Source: Dehalobacter sp. DCM (GTDB lineage Bacteria; Bacillota; Desulfitobacteriia; Desulfitobacteriales; Syntrophobotulaceae). Taken from it: a stretch of 64,000 bases of DNA. Both the position numbers and the translations under genes were made by a program. The stretch covers positions 2,225,001 through 2,289,000 of the forward strand of contig NZ_CP092282.1 of the NCBI RefSeq assembly GCF_024972775.1, written 5' to 3'. The notes under the pieces are model-generated. The model saw only the letters and a list, made by a program, of their open reading frames with translations, did no database searches and was not told the origin of the DNA. Numbering within the stretch: position 1 is the stretch's first letter; every line of letters begins with the position of its first letter. This document shows positions 41,927-50,967 of the stretch, piece after piece.

Positions 41927-42547
41927 ATGGAAAAGTTGCTACAGGGAATTCTCCGATTTAAAGATAATGATTTTGAACAACACCGGGAACTTTTTGAAGC
42001 ATTAGGCCGTTCTCAAAATCCGCACACCTTGTTTATTGGCTGTTCGGATTCGCGGTTGGTGCCTAACCTAATTACCAATACACTCCCGGGTGAACTATTC
42101 ACAGTAAGAAATATTGCCAATATCGTTCCGCCTTATCGTCATACCGAGGAATATTTAGCGACAACATCGGCTATTGAGTATGCCGTCAATGTTTTAAACG
42201 TTGAGCATATCGTTGTTTGCGGGCATTCCAACTGCGGCGGCTGCAAAGCAATGCTCTCAGAAACCGATTTGGCGGGTCTGCCGCATACTCAAAAATGGCT
42301 TGAACTTGCCGGAAACATCAAAGAAACAGTATTTGCAGAGGTCCCCGAAACGGAAAAAGGAAAACGGGAATGGATGGCTGAACAGTTAAATATTGTGGAG
42401 CAATTGAAGCATTTGCTGACGTATCCGTTTATTAAAGAAAAGGTCATGCGGCACGAACTTTCTATTGAAGGCTGGTATTATTTGATTGAAACCGGAGAAG
42501 TATTTATCTATGATCGTACCGTCGGAGAATTTGTATTGCATTATTAG
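41927..42547 (+). CDS. Beta-class carbonic anhydrase
   Basis: The protein has about 206 residues from ATG 41927 (GGAGG at about 41914-41919; an ATG at 41912 would cover that site). The zinc ligands are visible: Cys in FIGCSDSR with the Asp/Arg dyad, and His and Cys in VVCGHSNCGGCKAM. Length and YDRTVGEF-type end fit the family. It interconverts CO2 and bicarbonate, supplying carboxylation or pH balance. A broken nitroreductase gene follows at 12 bp. Confidence 0.93.
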   Translation: MEKLLQGILRFKDNDFEQHRELFEALGRSQNPHTLFIGCSDSRLVPNLITNTLPGELFTVRNIANIVPPYRHTEEYLATTSAIEYAVNVLNVEHIVVCGHSNCGGCKAMLSETDLAGLPHTQKWLELAGNIKETVFAEVPETEKGKREWMAEQLNIVEQLKHLLTYPFIKEKVMRHELSIEGWYYLIETGEVFIYDRTVGEFVLHY

Positions 42548-42558
42548 GAGGTATAACA

Positions 42559-42989
42559 ATGGACGTCATCCCGACGAATGCAAAAAACGGACACAGGAAA
42601 TGGCAGGGGCTCATATGGAACTGCTTGGGGTTGCTCGGGAGGATCAAGAAGGAAGAAAGAAAATGACGGAAAGAAACCTGAATTTCTTTGGCGCTCCGGC
42701 TGTTATGTTTCTGTGCATGGACATAAGGTTATCACAATGGTCCCATTATGATCTAGGTGCTTTTTCCCAGAGCCTGATGCTGGCAGCACAGCATTACGGT
42801 TTAAATACGATACCTGCCATAATGATGGCGGTGTATCCCGATGTGATCCGGGAGGAGTTAGCGATACCCGATAATTATCTTATTGCCATTGCTATTGCCC
42901 TGGGATATGCTGAAAAGGACGATCTTCAGAATCAATTCTATACTACCAGAAAGCCATTGGATGAATTCGTCAGGATAAAAGGGATTTAA
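42559..42989 (+). pseudogene. Nitroreductase family gene with N-terminal deletion and frameshift
   Basis: AGGAGGTATAACA precedes ATG 42559, which reads MDVIP, the usual start of nitroreductases, but then runs out of frame to a stop. The rest of the protein (ECKKRTQEMAGAHMELLGV.. to the C-terminal DEFVRIKGI) is intact in another frame and matches the C-terminal two thirds of a flavin-dependent nitroreductase (FFGAPAVMFLCMD, GLNTIPAIMMAVYPDVIREEL, ALGYAE). Residues about 5-75, which carry the FMN-binding SxR motif, are deleted. The remaining frame opens upstream within the carbonic anhydrase gene, where no ribosome site exists, so I call it a pseudogene. Confidence 0.8.
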
Positions 42990-43082
42990 AAATGTAATGA
43001 CAGAAATTTATAAGGATATTTTTGAAATAGTGGCTGTTTTTTGATACAATCAAAGTGAAATCATCGGGGGAGGAATTGACTA

Positions 43083-43856
43083 ATGCCAGACTGGAATCCA
43101 CAAGCCTATTTGAAATTTGAAACGGAAAGGTCAAAACCGGCGCGTGATCTGGTCAGCCGTGTTTACCTTGAACAGCCTCAAACTGTCCTCGATGTGGGTT
43201 GCGGCCCTGGCAACAGTACCCGAATTTTAGCAGAGAGATGGCCGGCTGCGGCAATTACAGCCATAGACAATTCGCCCTCTATGCTGGAAATTGCCAAAAC
43301 AACGAATTCCTCTGTACAATGGCTGCTGAGGGATGCCGGAGAGGATATTTCTCATTTAGGCCAGTTTGATCTCATATTTTCCAATGCGGTCTTTCAGTGG
43401 ATCCCGAATAATGACATTCTTATCCCAAGATTATTTTCCATGGTTAAACCACACGGCGTATTAGCGGCTCAGGTTCCATTTGTCGATGAGATGCTGATCC
43501 ACCAACTGCTAATGGATCTCGTATCCTCACCAAAATGGTCCGGATACTTTGATAACGTCAGAATACCGTATAAGGTTCATACACCGGAATACTATTATGA
43601 CGTACTATGTGAGTTAACGGAGAATATAGAATTGTGGGAAACCCGGTATTACCATTTAATGGACAGTTATGAAGATATCCTTGACCTTTATCGGAGTACC
43701 GGCTTAAGACCTTATCTGGATTGTCTGCAGGAAGAAGCACAGCAGCATGAATTTGAAAATGATTTAATGGAAGAAATTCTAAAGTATTATACCGCCACCA
43801 AAGACGGCAAGATTCTCTTTACCTTTGATCGCGTATTCTTTACCGCTACACGATAA
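43083..43856 (+). CDS. tam: Trans-aconitate 2-methyltransferase-like enzyme
   Basis: The 257-residue protein has a class I SAM fold: motif I VLDVGCGPGNSTRIL (about residues 35-49), acidic residue in ITAIDNSPSMLEIA, and FDLIFSNAVFQWIP (about 93-106). The start DWNPQAYLKFETERSKPARDL matches Tam proteins almost word for word; E. coli Tam methylates trans-aconitate, removing an aconitase inhibitor. The C-terminal region (YYDVLCELTENIELWETRYYHLM) also fits. GGGGGAGG precedes the ATG. Confidence 0.9.
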   Translation: MPDWNPQAYLKFETERSKPARDLVSRVYLEQPQTVLDVGCGPGNSTRILAERWPAAAITAIDNSPSMLEIAKTTNSSVQWLLRDAGEDISHLGQFDLIFSNAVFQWIPNNDILIPRLFSMVKPHGVLAAQVPFVDEMLIHQLLMDLVSSPKWSGYFDNVRIPYKVHTPEYYYDVLCELTENIELWETRYYHLMDSYEDILDLYRSTGLRPYLDCLQEEAQQHEFENDLMEEILKYYTATKDGKILFTFDRVFFTATR

Positions 43857-43902
43857 ACTATCTTATGCATCACGCATGAAACGACGTTAAGGAGGAACTT
43901 CA

Positions 43903-44085
43903 ATGGATGTCAAAGATCAGGTTTTAAAAGCAATGCTTGAGGCGGGAAAACCAGTCAGTGCAGGGGATATTGAAAAAATACTGGGCATCGATCGCAAAGA
44001 AATTGATAAAGCCTTCAACGCTTTAAAAAAGGAAGAAGCCATCATTTCCCCGGTAAGATGCAAATGGGAACCGGTAAGAAAATAA
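43903..44085 (+). CDS. 60-residue winged-helix protein
   Basis: A small protein made of one winged-helix fold: VKDQVLKAMLEAGKPVSAGDIEKILGIDRKEIDKAFNALKKEEAIISP followed by a short wing. It looks like a free-standing DNA- or protein-binding HTH, similar to the small transcriptional-regulator-like proteins annotated in many clostridia. AAGGAGGAAC precedes the ATG, and a strong terminator follows. Its target is unknown. Confidence 0.78.
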   Translation: MDVKDQVLKAMLEAGKPVSAGDIEKILGIDRKEIDKAFNALKKEEAIISPVRCKWEPVRK

Positions 44086-44137
44086 GCGGATAACATTTGA
44101 CGGATTATATCATCGAGCATACAATCCATGAGAAATT

Positions 44138-44173
44138 AAGCCAAATCGTCAAATAGCGAATTTGGCTTTTTTA
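44138..44173 (+). terminator. Intrinsic terminator after the winged-helix gene
   Basis: AAGCCAAAT-CG/CG-AATTTGGCTT stem (44138-44148, 44157-44168) followed by a T-run. Confidence 0.88.
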
Positions 44174-44345
44174 TATCTTAAGAACATTATTCTTTAGATG
44201 GCATGCATAAATGATTCTCAATAAGCATCATTACCTCATCCGATACGCATAATTAATTCATCGATAATAAATAGCTTAATTTGCAGCGGATTTACTTTAA
44301 TGGAATAAAGACAATAGGGATAATAGAATAATAGGAGGTTGTGCG

Positions 44346-45293
44346 ATGTCCGTAATCTATTTGGCCGGCGGTTGTTTTTGGGGAACCGAAAAATACCTTG
44401 CTTCTATTCGCGGTGTTCTAGCGACGCAAGTAGGCTATGCAAACGGAAAAACTGCTAACCCTACCTATGACGATGTCTGTTACCGGGATACAGGGCATGC
44501 CGAAACTGTGCATGTCGAATATGACCCAAGCATTATTCCGCTTGAATTTCTCTTAGAATTATTCTACAGTGTGATTGACCCTGTCTCGGTTAATAAACAG
44601 GGGGGCGACAGCGGGATTCAGTATCGTACGGGTATCTATTACACGGATGATGCGGATCTTCCGGTGATTGCGCGTTCAATAGCAAAACTACAAAATCGTT
44701 ATAGCCAGACGATTGCCATTGAGGTCAAACCACTGGATAATTTTTGGCCTGCCGAGGATTATCATCAGAAATATCTCGATAAAAATCCCCAAGGTTATTG
44801 CCATATCCGAAAGGAAAAGTTTATGAATGCCGCTGCCGCCCGGGTAGACCCAAGTCAGTATCCTGTTCCAAATCCGGGTGAACTTGCTCGGCGATTGACC
44901 GGGACACAATATGACGTAACCCAAAATAACGCCACGGAACCGCCGTTTCGCAATGAATTCTGGAATGATTTTCGTGAAGGGATTTATGTTGACATAACCA
45001 CGGGTGAGCCGCTTTTTATTTCCACGGATAAGTTTGAATCGGGGTGTGGCTGGCCGAGTTTCACTAAACCCGTTGACCCCAATGTCATTAAGGAATTAAC
45101 CGATACGTCTCATGGCATGCACCGTACAGAGGTACGAAGCCGGGTGGGCAATGCTCATCTCGGTCATGTTTTCCCGGACGGACCTGAAGCGTCCGGCGGC
45201 ATGCGTTATTGCATTAATAGTGCGGCCTTACGCTTTATTCCTAAAGAAGAGATGGCCCTGCAGGGTTACGGGGATTTCCTAGAGCTTCTCTAG
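44346..45293 (+). CDS. msrAB: Fused peptide-methionine sulfoxide reductase MsrA-MsrB
   Basis: The 315-residue protein joins MsrA (about 1-155, catalytic Cys10 in GGCFWG, with the [11 protein letters not shown] and [10 protein letters not shown] segments) and MsrB (about 172-312, catalytic Cys289 in [12 protein letters not shown] and a second Cys in SGCGWPSF). The MsrB half lacks the CxxC zinc pairs, i.e. it is the zinc-free type. It repairs both S- and R-methionine sulfoxide. AGGAGG precedes the ATG. The small 4Fe-4S ORF starts 5 bp after it. Confidence 0.96.
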   Translation: MSVIYLAGGCFWGTEKYLASIRGVLATQVGYANGKTANPTYDDVCYRDTGHAETVHVEYDPSIIPLEFLLELFYSVIDPVSVNKQGGDSGIQYRTGIYYTDDADLPVIARSIAKLQNRYSQTIAIEVKPLDNFWPAEDYHQKYLDKNPQGYCHIRKEKFMNAAAARVDPSQYPVPNPGELARRLTGTQYDVTQNNATEPPFRNEFWNDFREGIYVDITTGEPLFISTDKFESGCGWPSFTKPVDPNVIKELTDTSHGMHRTEVRSRVGNAHLGHVFPDGPEASGGMRYCINSAALRFIPKEEMALQGYGDFLELL

Positions 45294-45297
45294 TGGA

Positions 45298-45516
45298 TTG
45301 ATTCTTTCAATAACGTGTGATGATAGTCAAAATACTCAGCATCAAGAAATTAATGTTCAATGCGGACGCTGCACAAAATATTGCCCCATGAGTCTTAATG
45401 TCCAAGCAATGGCTGTTAAAGGAAACATGGATCATCACGAGTGTGTTCTGTGCGGCGAATGTGTTGATAACTGCAATAAGAAAGTACTGCGCTTCGCCTG
45501 GAAGAGTAAAAAATAA
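45298..45516 (+). CDS. Small 4Fe-4S protein, probably a fragment of a larger polyferredoxin
   Basis: The 72-residue ORF (TTG start, no clear ribosome site) contains two cluster motifs: CGRCTKYCP (CxxCxxxCP, one Cys short of canonical) and CVLCGECVDNCN (CxxCxxCxxxC, with Asn replacing the usual Pro). The spacing and C-terminal KKVLRFAWK match the cytoplasmic tail of NapH/YccM-type membrane ferredoxins, whose membrane domain would lie upstream but is absent. It is thus likely a truncated gene end placed directly behind msrAB. Co-expression with msrAB is possible. Confidence 0.55.
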   Translation: MILSITCDDSQNTQHQEINVQCGRCTKYCPMSLNVQAMAVKGNMDHHECVLCGECVDNCNKKVLRFAWKSKK

Positions 45517-45529
45517 TAAATTGTATTTG

Positions 45530-45574
45530 AAAAAAGCCGTTGTCCATGCGTGATAGAATACAAGGACAACGGCT
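45530..45574 (-). terminator. Terminator of the minus-strand pyridoxamine-oxidase-like gene
   Basis: Perfect 11-bp stem AGCCGTTGTCC/GGACAACGGCT (45535-45545, 45564-45574); on the minus strand a T-run follows. Confidence 0.85.
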
Positions 45575-45654
45575 GACACTTACTATTTAGGGTTACTTTT
45601 AATAATGCGGTTTACCTTTAATTTTACGGTATACCTATGGGTTTGGTATTAATC

Positions 45655-46050
45655 TTAAAACGTCACCGTTCTGGGTTCAGCAGTAAAAGAGGAGAAGACA
45701 GCAGTAGCGTCTTTCAGATAAAGAACTTCGCAATTACCATCGTCTGCAGCGTATAAACCTTTCAGACTAGGGTAAGCGTCGAGCATATGCTCTCTGGCTT
45801 CCACCCGATCATCCCGGACAGCTGTAGCAGCAACGCGGATCCAGGAGCCATCGTTTTTCATTGCGGTGATTTCAATTTTTGGATTAGCTTGCATCTGAGC
45901 AAACACATTTTTGACGTTGCCGGTCTGGATATAAAGTTTGCCTTCGAATTCATCAATCGTGCCAAAAGGACGGACTCTCGCCTGGTCGCCATCGATCGTT
46001 GCTAGATAATAAGTACCACAATCCTTTAAATACTGATAGACTTCTTTCAT
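45655..46050 (-). CDS. Pyridoxamine 5'-phosphate oxidase family protein
   Basis: The 131-residue protein has the split-barrel flavin-binding fold: YLATIDGDQARVRPFGTI (about residues 15-32), LYIQTGNVKNVFAQMQANPKIEITAM (about 39-64). It is shorter than true PdxH and belongs to the PNPOx-like group that binds FMN or F420; true PLP synthesis is unlikely. GGAGGGAACGAC precedes the ATG. Single-gene unit with its own terminator. Confidence 0.88.
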   Translation of the reverse strand: MKEVYQYLKDCGTYYLATIDGDQARVRPFGTIDEFEGKLYIQTGNVKNVFAQMQANPKIEITAMKNDGSWIRVAATAVRDDRVEAREHMLDAYPSLKGLYAADDGNCEVLYLKDATAVFSSFTAEPRTVTF

Positions 46051-46132
46051 TTGTCGTTCCCTCCAATTTGTTAGAGATAAAAATAGTTTGATATTAAATT
46101 ATTTTACACCTTTGTTATCAAAATGCAAGTAG

Positions 46133-46807
46133 TTATCTATTCTCGATCTGCCAGTCAATGGGTTCCTTACCGATGGATATCAGATAGCCATTTGCTTTAG
46201 AAAAAGGTCTGCTGCCAAAAAAACCGGCATGAGCGGACAACGGACTGGGATGGACGGATTTTATGATATAATGCCTGGATGTGGTGATAAGACTTTGTTT
46301 GCTTTGCGCATTTTTGCCCCAGAGAATAAAGACAACCGGGTCTTCCCGTTCGTTTAACAGTGCGATAATGCGATCGGTGAATTTCTCCCAGCCAATCCGG
46401 CTATGCGAATTGGCTTGACCGGCTCGAACCGTCAGTGAGGTATTCAGCAAAAGTACGCCCTGATCGGCCCATTTTTTTAAATAGCCGTTATTGGGGATAT
46501 AACACCCCACATCATCATGAAGTTCCTTAAATATATTGACAAGGGAAGGCGGTGCCGGGATACCCGCTTGGACTGAAAAGCTTAACCCATGGGCCTGGTT
46601 TGGGCCGTGATACGGATCCTGACCCAAGATGACCACTTTGACATCCTTAAAGGCAGTATAGTGGAGCGCATTGTAGATATCATACATATTGGGATAGATG
46701 ACATTTAGACGGTATTCACTGATCAGATACTCTCTTAATTTTAAATAGTAATCCTTCTTAAATTCTTCACAAAGAAGGTCATTCCAATCATTTTTTAAAA
46801 TCGGCAT
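46133..46807 (-). CDS. ung: Uracil-DNA glycosylase
   Basis: The protein has about 224 residues from ATG 46807 (GGGGTGA upstream). All family-1 UDG motifs are present: catalytic-water loop [18 protein letters not shown] (about residues 62-79), [17 protein letters not shown] (about 121-137), and [21 protein letters not shown] (the leucine intercalation loop, about 187-207). It removes uracil from DNA to start base-excision repair. Confidence 0.97.
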   Translation of the reverse strand: MPILKNDWNDLLCEEFKKDYYLKLREYLISEYRLNVIYPNMYDIYNALHYTAFKDVKVVILGQDPYHGPNQAHGLSFSVQAGIPAPPSLVNIFKELHDDVGCYIPNNGYLKKWADQGVLLLNTSLTVRAGQANSHSRIGWEKFTDRIIALLNEREDPVVFILWGKNAQSKQSLITTSRHYIIKSVHPSPLSAHAGFFGSRPFSKANGYLISIGKEPIDWQIENR

Positions 46808-46938
46808 ATGATAATCACCCCGTCTCATTATAGCATTGTTTCAGTCCATTGTTGATGCCGTATCGTTTTTAACACGCCTTTCTTGCTTTTGGTGAAAGGA
46901 TAATGCAATAAAACAGAGAATACTAGGTGTTACAGATA

Positions 46939-47263
46939 CTAGTACATCATTCTTTAAATACCATGACAGAAGGATGTAATAATCTGGGCTGGGTCTGCAT
47001 GCCACATTCCGCTTTCGGCAGATAGCGCCCTCCGTGGATTTTCATTAAGGAAGTTAAAATTTTTTTGCCCTCCTTGGCGAATTGCAATCGTTAACAGGAA
47101 GTTCAAATTCTATTACCATCCGTGGTGAATTTGAACTTAGGACCATCCATGGTCCGTCATCCATGGACCGTTGCGCTACGCAATCCGTGCTCCGCTTGTC
47201 GCCGGAACTGTGGCACGCAGACCTGATTTGAGGTGTAAAGAAAATTCTAGAATGATGTACTAG
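46939..47263. mobile_element. MITE-like element with 15-bp terminal inverted repeats
   Basis: CTAGTACATCATTCT (46939-46953) and its exact complement AGAATGATGTACTAG (47249-47263) flank a 325-bp gene-free segment. The inside is filled with short palindromes: five CCMTCCRTGG-like units (about 47029, 47072, 47116, 47144, 47159), a long AAGTTCAAATTC/GAATTTGAACTT stem (about 47099-47139) and ATCCATGGT/GACCATGGAT-like hairpins. The CTAG or TA at each end may be the target duplication. No transposase is inside. It fills most of the ung-aminotransferase gap (46829-47378). Confidence 0.55.
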
Positions 47264-47378
47264 GTACAACGTCGATCTTACAATAGATAACCAGCATATT
47301 TGTACGGAGACAATCCATGCTATCAACACATCCCAGATCATGAATAATGACGTAAAAATTACATAAAGGACGGTTACT

Positions 47379-48581
47379 ATGATGATGGAAAATCACTATG
47401 CAAAACGGATATCAAATCTTAAGGCCTCTGAAATACGCGAAATCTTGAAGATTACTGAACGCCCGGAGGTCATCTCCTTTGCCGGCGGACTTCCGGCACC
47501 GGAATCATTCCCTGTGGATGAAATCAAAGAAATAAGCCGCATCGTCCTGGAAGAGGAAGGAACCGCAGCTTTACAGTATACGACGACTGAAGGATTCGAT
47601 CCGCTGCGAAATTGGATTGCCGATCGGATGAATACGCGTTGGGGCACGCAGTTTTCCAAAGACAATATCCTGCTCACCAATGGGTCGCAGCAAGCGCTTG
47701 ATTTATCCGGAAAGGTATTTCTGGATGAAGGCGATGTGGTGCTCTGTGAAAGCCCGACATACCTCGCCGCGATCAGTGCTTTGCGTGCTTACAGCTGTCG
47801 ATTTGTCGAAGTCCCGACGGATGATAACGGCATGATACCCACTGCTTTGGAAAGGATACTCGAAACAACGGATCGGGTGAAAATGATCTATGTGATTCCG
47901 GATTTCCAGAATCCCACAGGCAGAACATGGAGCCTTGAACGCAGAGAAAAATTAGTCCGATTGGCAGAGGAACACAATGTAATTGTCATCGAAGATAATC
48001 CTTATGGTGAATTACGGTTTGAAGGTGAGATGCTGCCATCCTTACAGGTATTTGATCAGACAGGGAGTATCCTTAGCCTGGGCACCTTTTCCAAAATATT
48101 TTGTCCCGGCTTCCGTATCGGGTGGATCCTCGGCGACCCGGACGTCATTAAAAAGTATGTTTTGGTGAAACAAGGTGCAGACCTTCAATGCAATACATTG
48201 GCGCAGAGAGTTATTGCTAAATATTTGGATATGTATAACATTGATGACCATATCGCTAAGATACGCGATGTTTATAAAAAGCGCCGTGATTTAACAGTCA
48301 AATTAATGGATGATCTTTTCCCCGATAATGTGACATATACCCGGCCGGAAGGTGGTTTGTTTGCCTGGGTTGAACTGCCAGCTGCCATTAATGCCCGTGA
48401 TGTCCTGGAGAAAGCGCTGGAAAAGAATATCGCCTTTGTTCCAGGCGGGTCATTTTTCCCAAACGGCGGCAAAGAAAACACCTTTCGAATCAACTTCTCC
48501 AACATGCCGGAAGAGCGGATCAAAGAAGGATTAGTCACGCTCGCCTCTGTCCTGCGTGAATTTTGTCTGAAGACGCATTAA
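47379..48581 (+). CDS. PLP-dependent aminotransferase, class I (2-aminoadipate/aromatic type)
   Basis: The 400-residue protein is a fold-type I aminotransferase close to LysN and the MocR C-terminal domain. Visible are ISFAGGLPAPESFP (about residues 32-45), the PLP-stacking region TNGSQQALDLSGKVF (about 101-115), PDFQNPTGRTWS (about 172-183), the Asp/Tyr of EDNPYGELRF (about 206-215) and the Schiff-base lysine in LGTFSKIFCPGFRIGW (about 236-251). It moves amino groups between an amino acid (2-aminoadipate, aromatic or branched) and 2-oxoglutarate; the substrate is not decided by sequence. The ATG at 47379 follows AAAGGACGG. It is separated from ung by the MITE-like element. Confidence 0.92.
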   Translation: MMMENHYAKRISNLKASEIREILKITERPEVISFAGGLPAPESFPVDEIKEISRIVLEEEGTAALQYTTTEGFDPLRNWIADRMNTRWGTQFSKDNILLTNGSQQALDLSGKVFLDEGDVVLCESPTYLAAISALRAYSCRFVEVPTDDNGMIPTALERILETTDRVKMIYVIPDFQNPTGRTWSLERREKLVRLAEEHNVIVIEDNPYGELRFEGEMLPSLQVFDQTGSILSLGTFSKIFCPGFRIGWILGDPDVIKKYVLVKQGADLQCNTLAQRVIAKYLDMYNIDDHIAKIRDVYKKRRDLTVKLMDDLFPDNVTYTRPEGGLFAWVELPAAINARDVLEKALEKNIAFVPGGSFFPNGGKENTFRINFSNMPEERIKEGLVTLASVLREFCLKTH

Positions 48582-48642
48582 TTGGTTAGATGCATTTGAG
48601 GCGATACATTAAACTTTTCCTTCAGCTTGCCGGAGGATTTAT

Positions 48643-49665
48643 TCAATCCAACCGCCTCACTTTTTTCCGTTTAATAATTGCCAGAAACAAAAGTCCAAGG
48701 GGGATAACGAGCTCAAAGAGAAAGGCTACTGGGGGCCAAAAAATATTAATAAACGGGGCAACTTGAAAAGGAGTTTTGAATAAATAATTTGGCAAAAAAA
48801 CCTGCATTATCCCTACAATGAGGATAACAATTCTTTTGTCTCTTAAAGAAAAAAGTTTAACGAGCGCGAAACATTCAACATAGTACAATACAGCAATTTT
48901 GACAACAAGCCCGGATACCCAAATGAAAATAACAAAATATTCCAAGCGTTGTATACCAAGAATTTTAATGGCTTTTGCCAAGTGAAGAAAAGGATAGGCC
49001 AGACTCCGGGTTTGTTCAGGTCCAAATACTGCAACGGTAATGGCCGTAATTAAGGTGATAAATAATCCAGCAGCTACAATACTATAACAGCCTTTTTTAA
49101 GAACCTCTTGTGGTTTGTTTACCAGGGGCATAAGAAATACAAGTATAATAATCTCTCCGAAAAAAACTGAGGGAACAAGTGAACCGCGCAACACGGCCGA
49201 AACACCTTTATCAAATAAGGGGAGCAATTGGCTGAAATCAGCGTTAAGTATAGGAAAAATAACTAAAAAAGATAATGCAAACACTGCTATCGGCAGGATA
49301 AACTGAGCCATACGGGCGATAACTTCAATTTCTTTAGAGACAGCATAAGCCCCCATGAGAGTAAGAAAAAAATAAAAAACGATAGTCGGCGTTTCCGGCA
49401 TGAGGTTTACTGTGATAAAACTCGTAAACAACCTGCTAACAAATATGCTTAATGCCATAAAAAAAACGACATAAGCGAAACTTAAAATTTTTCCTAAAGT
49501 TTTCCCTAGAAGAATTTCGGAATACTGTGACAGCGTTTTGCGGGGGAATCGCATCCCTAAATTGTAAATGATTCCGAGCTCAATCAGGCCTACTATCATA
49601 GAGAGTACTATGGATATCCAGGCGGATTCTCCTGCTTTATCCGCTGTAATTTCGGAGGTTATCAT
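48643..49665 (-). CDS. Spore germination permease GerAB-like (second copy, start uncertain)
   Basis: The 340-residue frame from the internal ATG 49665 encodes a GerAB/YndE-type APC permease with about nine transmembrane helices. By eye it is about two thirds identical to the other gerAB copy (50964-52052), including ESAWIS, LGMRFP, QYSEILLGK, LMPETP and FGPEQT. Compared with that copy it lacks about 22 N-terminal residues (first helix): the frame does continue upstream (SQKISGTQIATLLFIFLVITAL), but the codon matching the other copy's TTG start is TCG (49731-49729), and no ATG, GTG or TTG lies between the stop and that point, although the GGGGGAAG ribosome site remains. Use of ATA or ATC is possible; loss of function is also possible. 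Confidence 0.75.
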   Translation of the reverse strand: MITSEITADKAGESAWISIVLSMIVGLIELGIIYNLGMRFPRKTLSQYSEILLGKTLGKILSFAYVVFFMALSIFVSRLFTSFITVNLMPETPTIVFYFFLTLMGAYAVSKEIEVIARMAQFILPIAVFALSFLVIFPILNADFSQLLPLFDKGVSAVLRGSLVPSVFFGEIIILVFLMPLVNKPQEVLKKGCYSIVAAGLFITLITAITVAVFGPEQTRSLAYPFLHLAKAIKILGIQRLEYFVIFIWVSGLVVKIAVLYYVECFALVKLFSLRDKRIVILIVGIMQVFLPNYLFKTPFQVAPFINIFWPPVAFLFELVIPLGLLFLAIIKRKKVRRLD

Positions 49666-49767
49666 GAGAGCTGTTATTACCAGGAAAATAAACAGCAGGG
49701 TAGCAATTTGGGTTCCGGATATTTTTTGCGATGCTATGATGTTCTTCCCCCTTTCTTTGACCTAATT

Positions 49768-50967
49768 TTACTTTCCTATTTCTAGATTTTTTAATAACTT
49801 TCCACCACCCATGACTTTGGCCTTGACAATCACTTCGACATCCGATTTCACAAAAGCTTCCCGCCACTCTGGACCCAAGGTTTTCCAAAACTTTGGATTT
49901 TTTTGATGAAGCACTTCGGAAAAGCCCAAATAGTCAGCCTTATTGTCTTTCGCTTTTTCGATTGTTGCTTCTGCCAGTTTCTTAATTTTATCGCTAATCA
50001 CTGCTTCCAGCGGTTTTGCGCTCTGGGGACTTAGTTCAACACCTGCGTTGTCATCAATTTCACCCACAACTTTGATGGTAACACGGTAGAAGACTTTATC
50101 GCCCTCTACTTTCGGTTCAATTTTGCAATCGGATTTGCCGATATAATACGAAAATGTTTTGTTATCTGTTTCAACGGGGAGGGATATTTGGCTTTTTCTT
50201 AACTTTTGGGTTAGCAGTAAATAGCCCCGTACCTGATCATCGTTTAGCCAGTCGATCAATTTACCTGCCCGAAAAACACCGATTCCATCCATGATATTTG
50301 CTTCCACGGCTGGTTCATCTTCGGGGCTATTGTTACCGGCATCATAGGATATTGTCTTAACTTCCCCCAATACAGCGTCCCGGTCAGGGCTTACGAGCCA
50401 TGAGGTTAATTCATATAAATAGACCCCAACGGATTTACCTGAGGCAGTTGCTTTGTATTCCGTAAATTCCGTCAATTGTTGGGAAAGAAGTCGGTTCACC
50501 GTTCCTGGTTTTTTCAACATATCTTGGGCTTCCCCTTTGGTCACCGTCATGATATTTAGCGGTCGGGTTTGAAAATACCGATTTAAATTTTCGATAATCT
50601 CACCCAGTTTTTCTTTGGCGGCTTCTTCACCGAAAATATAACCGCTAATATACCCATAAAATGGTGTCCGCGCAAGTTTGTTGGCGTAATCGACAATGGC
50701 TGTCTGCTGGGTGGGGCCTTGACCAATGATAAATATTTCTTTATTTGCTTGGGAAGCGGATTGATCCCCTTGTCCTTGGGTACCTTGAACATCTAAGATC
50801 AAACTCGATACTGTCCATACTTCTTTGCCGTTTACCTTCGCATAATCCATTCCGGTGAGGGTGACAAAGGCCAAATTTTCAACTTCTTTTCTGCTCCAGC
50901 ATCCGGAACAAAGAATTAGTGGTATCAGCACGAGACACAGGATCTTAACCTTAAAGGAGTTATTCAA
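49768..50967 (-). CDS. Spore germination lipoprotein GerAC-like
   Basis: The 399-residue protein has a lipoprotein signal (LILCSGC, lipidated Cys23) and the GerAC domain: GCWSRKEVENLAFVTLTGMDY at the mature N-terminus, FYGYISGYIFGEEAAKEK (about 96-113), and a C-terminal region ending in a short helix. GerAC proteins sit on the outer face of the spore inner membrane and are needed for the germinant receptor. It starts in a 4-bp overlap with the upstream permease gene (ATGA), so is translationally coupled. Confidence 0.93.
   Translation of the reverse strand: MNNSFKVKILCLVLIPLILCSGCWSRKEVENLAFVTLTGMDYAKVNGKEVWTVSSLILDVQGTQGQGDQSASQANKEIFIIGQGPTQQTAIVDYANKLARTPFYGYISGYIFGEEAAKEKLGEIIENLNRYFQTRPLNIMTVTKGEAQDMLKKPGTVNRLLSQQLTEFTEYKATASGKSVGVYLYELTSWLVSPDRDAVLGEVKTISYDAGNNSPEDEPAVEANIMDGIGVFRAGKLIDWLNDDQVRGYLLLTQKLRKSQISLPVETDNKTFSYYIGKSDCKIEPKVEGDKVFYRVTIKVVGEIDDNAGVELSPQSAKPLEAVISDKIKKLAEATIEKAKDNKADYLGFSEVLHQKNPKFWKTLGPEWREAFVKSDVEVIVKAKVMGGGKLLKNLEIGK

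Noticed and set aside
42486-42989. Intact 167-residue nitroreductase starting inside the carbonic anhydrase gene
   Set aside because: The start would have no ribosome site and the family N-terminus is absent, while an out-of-frame MDVI start with a strong ribosome site lies at 42559; a deletion pseudogene explains this better.
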